Made by a program: the position numbers and the translations under genes
Shown here: positions 61,246-64,000 of the stretch, one piece after another
Layout of the letters: each line of letters opens with the position of its first letter
Position numbering within the stretch: position 1 is the stretch's first letter
The notes under the pieces: model-generated
What the model was told of the DNA's origin: nothing
What the model saw: the letters and a program-made list of their open reading frames with translations, nothing else
Database searches by the model: none
Origin: Candidatus Sulfotelmatobacter sp.
GTDB taxonomy: Bacteria > Acidobacteriota > Terriglobia > Terriglobales > Acidobacteriaceae
NCBI GenBank assembly: GCA_025462865.1
Contig: JAOAPI010000046.1
Span: 62,001 to 126,000 of the forward strand
Reading direction: 5' to 3'
Length of the DNA stretch: 64,000 nt

Positions 61246-61741
61246 GCCACAAAGTCCTAACCAGATTGTATGAGAGTAACCAGCCAGGCAGAGGTACCTG
61301 CGGGAACTTTAGTAATACCTCTGAGGACGAATGGGAGCGGAACGGGACGAAAGAAAAGAGTTGAGCGCACGCTGACGAAAAAGGAATTCAACGGTGCGCG
61401 CGCCCAACACCCGAGCTTTTAAAGAAGACCAGAAGATCGCAAACGCGAGACTGGATCAGCTACTGGCTGCCGACGGAATACCCATCGCGCCACCGCAAAG
61501 CCTACAGCCGCATACCAAAGATGCATGAGCCTCATAGACACCCCCAAACCATCCCGAATCCACTGCTACCACAGGGGAGGATCAGCATCACTATCGGCAA
61601 GATAGCAGCGGGCCGGAGGCCGAACAAGGCCCGACAGTGCCATCCCGGTGGCACGGAAGTCATACATCAAATGGCCCGGTAATAACGCCCGTATTACCTA
61701 TGGAGTGCCCTGCTCAAGCTTTCTTCCGAAGAGGCATTCGG
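61246..61741. other. Long intergenic region with two hairpins
   Basis: A 496-base gap between two minus-strand genes. It contains CGGGCC...GGCCCG (61609-61633) and GTGCCA-TCCCGG-TGGCAC (61637-61654), two adjacent stem-loops without a T run. A 44-codon GTG-started frame on the plus strand (61394-61528) has AAGGA upstream but no recognisable motif. It may hold a structured RNA or a decayed gene; nothing is certain. Confidence 0.4.
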
Positions 61742-64000
61742 TCAGTGGGCGTCCATGTTTTCGATATCTCCGGCCCGGCCCGCCGGTGGAACAACTACCG
61801 TTGACAGACTGTTCTCCACCGTCAGCTTCCGGAAGGCTGCCAGATCGTGGCCCTGCAAATCCTGCCAGTGCCCTAGTGTCTCCTCGACTTGCCGTTTCAG
61901 CTTTTCGAATTGAAGCTGCTCGGCCTGAGTCGGAGCCGAATCCGCGGTCGCCAGGTCCATCGCCAGAAAGGCCAGTCTGGCATCCAGTTGCGGAGGATAG
62001 GCAAGCGAATCTTCGTTCGCGCTGATGGTGAGGTTCACCATCGAATCGCGGACGGCTGCCAGTTTCTTCTCCAGATCATCGGCAGAAGCCGTAATCGACT
62101 TCGTGCTGGCGTTTTCTGGTAACCGTCGCTTAAGCCCCGCCACCTGCGAGCGAACATCCTGAATCTGGTTCGCGGCGTCATATACGCTGTTCAGTTCCTC
62201 ATGTATCTGGGTCAGGATGCTGAATTGCTGCTGCAAATCTTCCTGGCTGACTTTCACCCGCGGGTCCAATTTCACCTCGAGGGGCGCAACCTGGCTTTCT
62301 GCTCCAACCGTAAGGCGCACCTGATATTTTCCCGGAGTCGCCACCGGCCCCCGCGCACCACCACCGTACTCCCACAGATAGTAACCAGGAACGCGATGCG
62401 CCTCTTCATAGCGCAGGTCCCACACGAACCGGTTCAAGCCTGCCTCGGGCTTGATTTCTTTTTCCGGCTTCTTGTCGTCTGGATCGGGCGGTTCGTCGAG
62501 AATTTTCGTTTCGGAGCTCGAATACTTCCGAATCGTCTTTCCAGAAGCATCCAGAATTTCGACCTTCGTTTCGGTTCCGGCCTTCGGCTCATCTTTCAGG
62601 TAGAAGTCAATCACCGCTCCTACAGGAGGATTCTGCGCCGTCCTCTTCGATGGACGCCGCTCGGCCGCTTCTCCCGCTTGAATGCGGTAGGCTGGTCCCG
62701 GCGTGTAGAGATGAACTGCTTTCTTCTCCACGTCGTCGCTAAACTGGCGCAATGGACTGATGTCGTCCAAAATCCAGAACGCTCTCCCGTGGGTCGCCAC
62801 CACTAGATCGTTATCTTTCACCACGAGGTCGTGCACAGGTGTGGCCGGCAGATTGAGTTTCAGCGGCCGCCAATCTGCACCATCGTTAAAGGACACGTAG
62901 ACGCCGCCCTCGGTGCCCGCAAAAAGAAGACCGCGCTTTTTCGGATCTTCGCGAACCGCACGCACAAAGCTTCCATCGGGAATTCCATTCGTCAGCTTCG
63001 TCCAGCTCTGTCCGTAGTCACTGGTCTTGTAGACGTAGGGCCGAAGATCGTCATTCTGATGGCGATCCACAGCAACGTAAGCCGTACCTGCATCGATCGC
63101 TGAAGCATCGATCTGGCTGACGCGGCTCCACTCCGGCATATCCTTGGGCGTCACGTTCTTCCAGCTCTTCCCTTCGTCTCGCGTGATTTGGATCAGACCG
63201 TCATCAGTGCCAACCCAGATCAGTCCTTTCGTCAGCGGCGATTCGGCAACCGCAAAAATGGTGTCGTAGTACTCCGTGCCAGTATCGTCCAGCGTGATGT
63301 CACCGCCAGAAGGCTGCTGCTTGCTCTTGTCATTTCGCGTGAGGTCTGGACTGATCGCCTCCCAGTGCGAGCCACCATCCGTGGTTTTGAACAGTCGCTC
63401 GCCTGCATGGTAGAGCGTGTTCGGATCGTGTGCGGAAATCACCACCGGCGCCGTCCACTGGAAACGGTGTTCGAGGTAACCCGCGCCATGAGCATCTGAG
63501 AGCTCCGGCTGCTCGGTGATCGATTTCACCTGCCCGATGCGCCTGTCATAGCGCGTGATATTTCCCTGGTAATCAGCTGCAAACACTACATTGGAATCCG
63601 GCGGATAGGGCGCGATATAACCGGCCTCTCCTCCACCCACGTCATACCAATCCTGCCGGTCGATGGAACCGTCGTCGCTCCGGCTGGCGATTGACACAGT
63701 GCCGGAATCCTGCTGCGATCCGTAAACACGATATGGCGAACCTCCATCAGTAATCACGTGGTAGAACTGCGCCGTAGGCTGGTTGTCTTCCCGCGTCCAG
63801 TTCTTGCCGCCATCTAGTGAGATTGTCACTCCACCATCGTTGGACGCAATCATCCGCCGCGTATCCCGAGGATCGATCCACAAGCCATGGTTGTCCCCGT
63901 GCGGAATTTTCACCTTATTAAAGAGATGACCGCCATCAGTGGACTTGAACGCTTCCACATCCATGATGTAAACCACATTTTCATCTCTCGGGTCGGCGAT
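61742..64000 (-). CDS. BNR/sortilin-type repeat glycosyl hydrolase-like protein (5' end outside window)
   Basis: The last 752 codons of a gene whose start lies beyond the window; codons are open to the edge (IADPRDENV precedes the first internal GTG). Many BNR/Asp-box blades are present (SLDGGKNWTRE, TTDGGSHWE, TRDEGKSWKN, TSDYGQSWTK), forming a VPS10/sortilin-like propeller (about residues 30-430). A C-terminal half follows with a beta-sandwich (VDFYLKDEPKAGTETKVEILD) and a helical coil. Members are secreted and annotated as glycosyl hydrolase, but catalytic activity is unproven. Confidence 0.85.
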   Translation of the reverse strand: MADPRDENVVYIMDVEAFKSTDGGHLFNKVKIPHGDNHGLWIDPRDTRRMIASNDGGVTISLDGGKNWTREDNQPTAQFYHVITDGGSPYRVYGSQQDSGTVSIASRSDDGSIDRQDWYDVGGGEAGYIAPYPPDSNVVFAADYQGNITRYDRRIGQVKSITEQPELSDAHGAGYLEHRFQWTAPVVISAHDPNTLYHAGERLFKTTDGGSHWEAISPDLTRNDKSKQQPSGGDITLDDTGTEYYDTIFAVAESPLTKGLIWVGTDDGLIQITRDEGKSWKNVTPKDMPEWSRVSQIDASAIDAGTAYVAVDRHQNDDLRPYVYKTSDYGQSWTKLTNGIPDGSFVRAVREDPKKRGLLFAGTEGGVYVSFNDGADWRPLKLNLPATPVHDLVVKDNDLVVATHGRAFWILDDISPLRQFSDDVEKKAVHLYTPGPAYRIQAGEAAERRPSKRTAQNPPVGAVIDFYLKDEPKAGTETKVEILDASGKTIRKYSSSETKILDEPPDPDDKKPEKEIKPEAGLNRFVWDLRYEEAHRVPGYYLWEYGGGARGPVATPGKYQVRLTVGAESQVAPLEVKLDPRVKVSQEDLQQQFSILTQIHEELNSVYDAANQIQDVRSQVAGLKRRLPENASTKSITASADDLEKKLAAVRDSMVNLTISANEDSLAYPPQLDARLAFLAMDLATADSAPTQAEQLQFEKLKRQVEETLGHWQDLQGHDLAAFRKLTVENSLSTVVVPPAGRAGDIENMDAH

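Overview
The window looks like a chromosomal segment of a Gram-negative, diderm bacterium, most likely an acidobacterium (Terriglobia/Koribacter-like). This assignment is an inference. It rests on many secreted proteins with outer-membrane porins and an RND pump, Ser/Thr kinase and PP2C signalling, zinc-ribbon/DUF4870/DUF4190 membrane proteins, an acidobacterial-type pilin helix, a BNR-repeat sortilin-like protein, and a bacillithiol-type deacetylase. No phage, IS element or CRISPR array was seen, and the gene content reads as ordinary core chromosome with accessory patches.

Layout. 126-1673: lysyl-tRNA synthetase. 1843-8640 (minus strand): a sulfur locus with an Rrf2 regulator, an SsuABC-type ABC importer, a porin and a SorAB-type sulfite dehydrogenase. 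8849-11620: PP2C phosphatase, CBS protein, DUF309 protein and a VapBC toxin-antitoxin pair. 11850-11926: tRNA-Arg(CCU). 12062-18445: a tripartite RND efflux operon, followed by a phosphate-selective-type porin and two secreted propeller-like proteins (18703-22999). 23030-26146: small secreted proteins and a large porin behind a Pho-box-like triple repeat. 26278-28886: a SIS-domain sugar isomerase homologue overlapping an RNB-family nuclease.

28922-35155: secreted and membrane proteins, including a group of zinc-ribbon small membrane proteins (DUF4870 x2, DUF4190 fused to a pilin-like module, dispanin/CD225, DUF2752). 35161-38296: a Fur regulator with its own Fur box, divergent from a penicillin-acylase family hydrolase. 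38311-44673: propeller lipoprotein, bifunctional homocysteine methyltransferase/MTHFR, XseB, TPR protein and prenyl diphosphate synthase. 44731-46301: a fluoride riboswitch controlling crcB, DUF190 and a BshB-like deacetylase. 46419-54369: housekeeping genes (O-methyltransferase, metallo-hydrolase, Hpt, GAF-SpoIIE phosphatase, LysA, NadK, TlyA, YebC). 54628-64000: Ser/Thr kinase, a two-gene 2OG-Fe(II) oxygenase module whose larger member carries five VPQPPSGP repeats, PurQ, a secreted protein and a truncated BNR-repeat protein.

The most noteworthy points are: (1) the proline-rich-repeat oxygenase pair; (2) the complete translational fluoride switch with an operon reaching into thiol metabolism; (3) the pilin-module chimeras; (4) DNA operators for Fur and a PhoB-like regulator that are readable by eye; (5) substitutions in normally conserved active-site positions of LysRS, the RND pump and the RNB nuclease.
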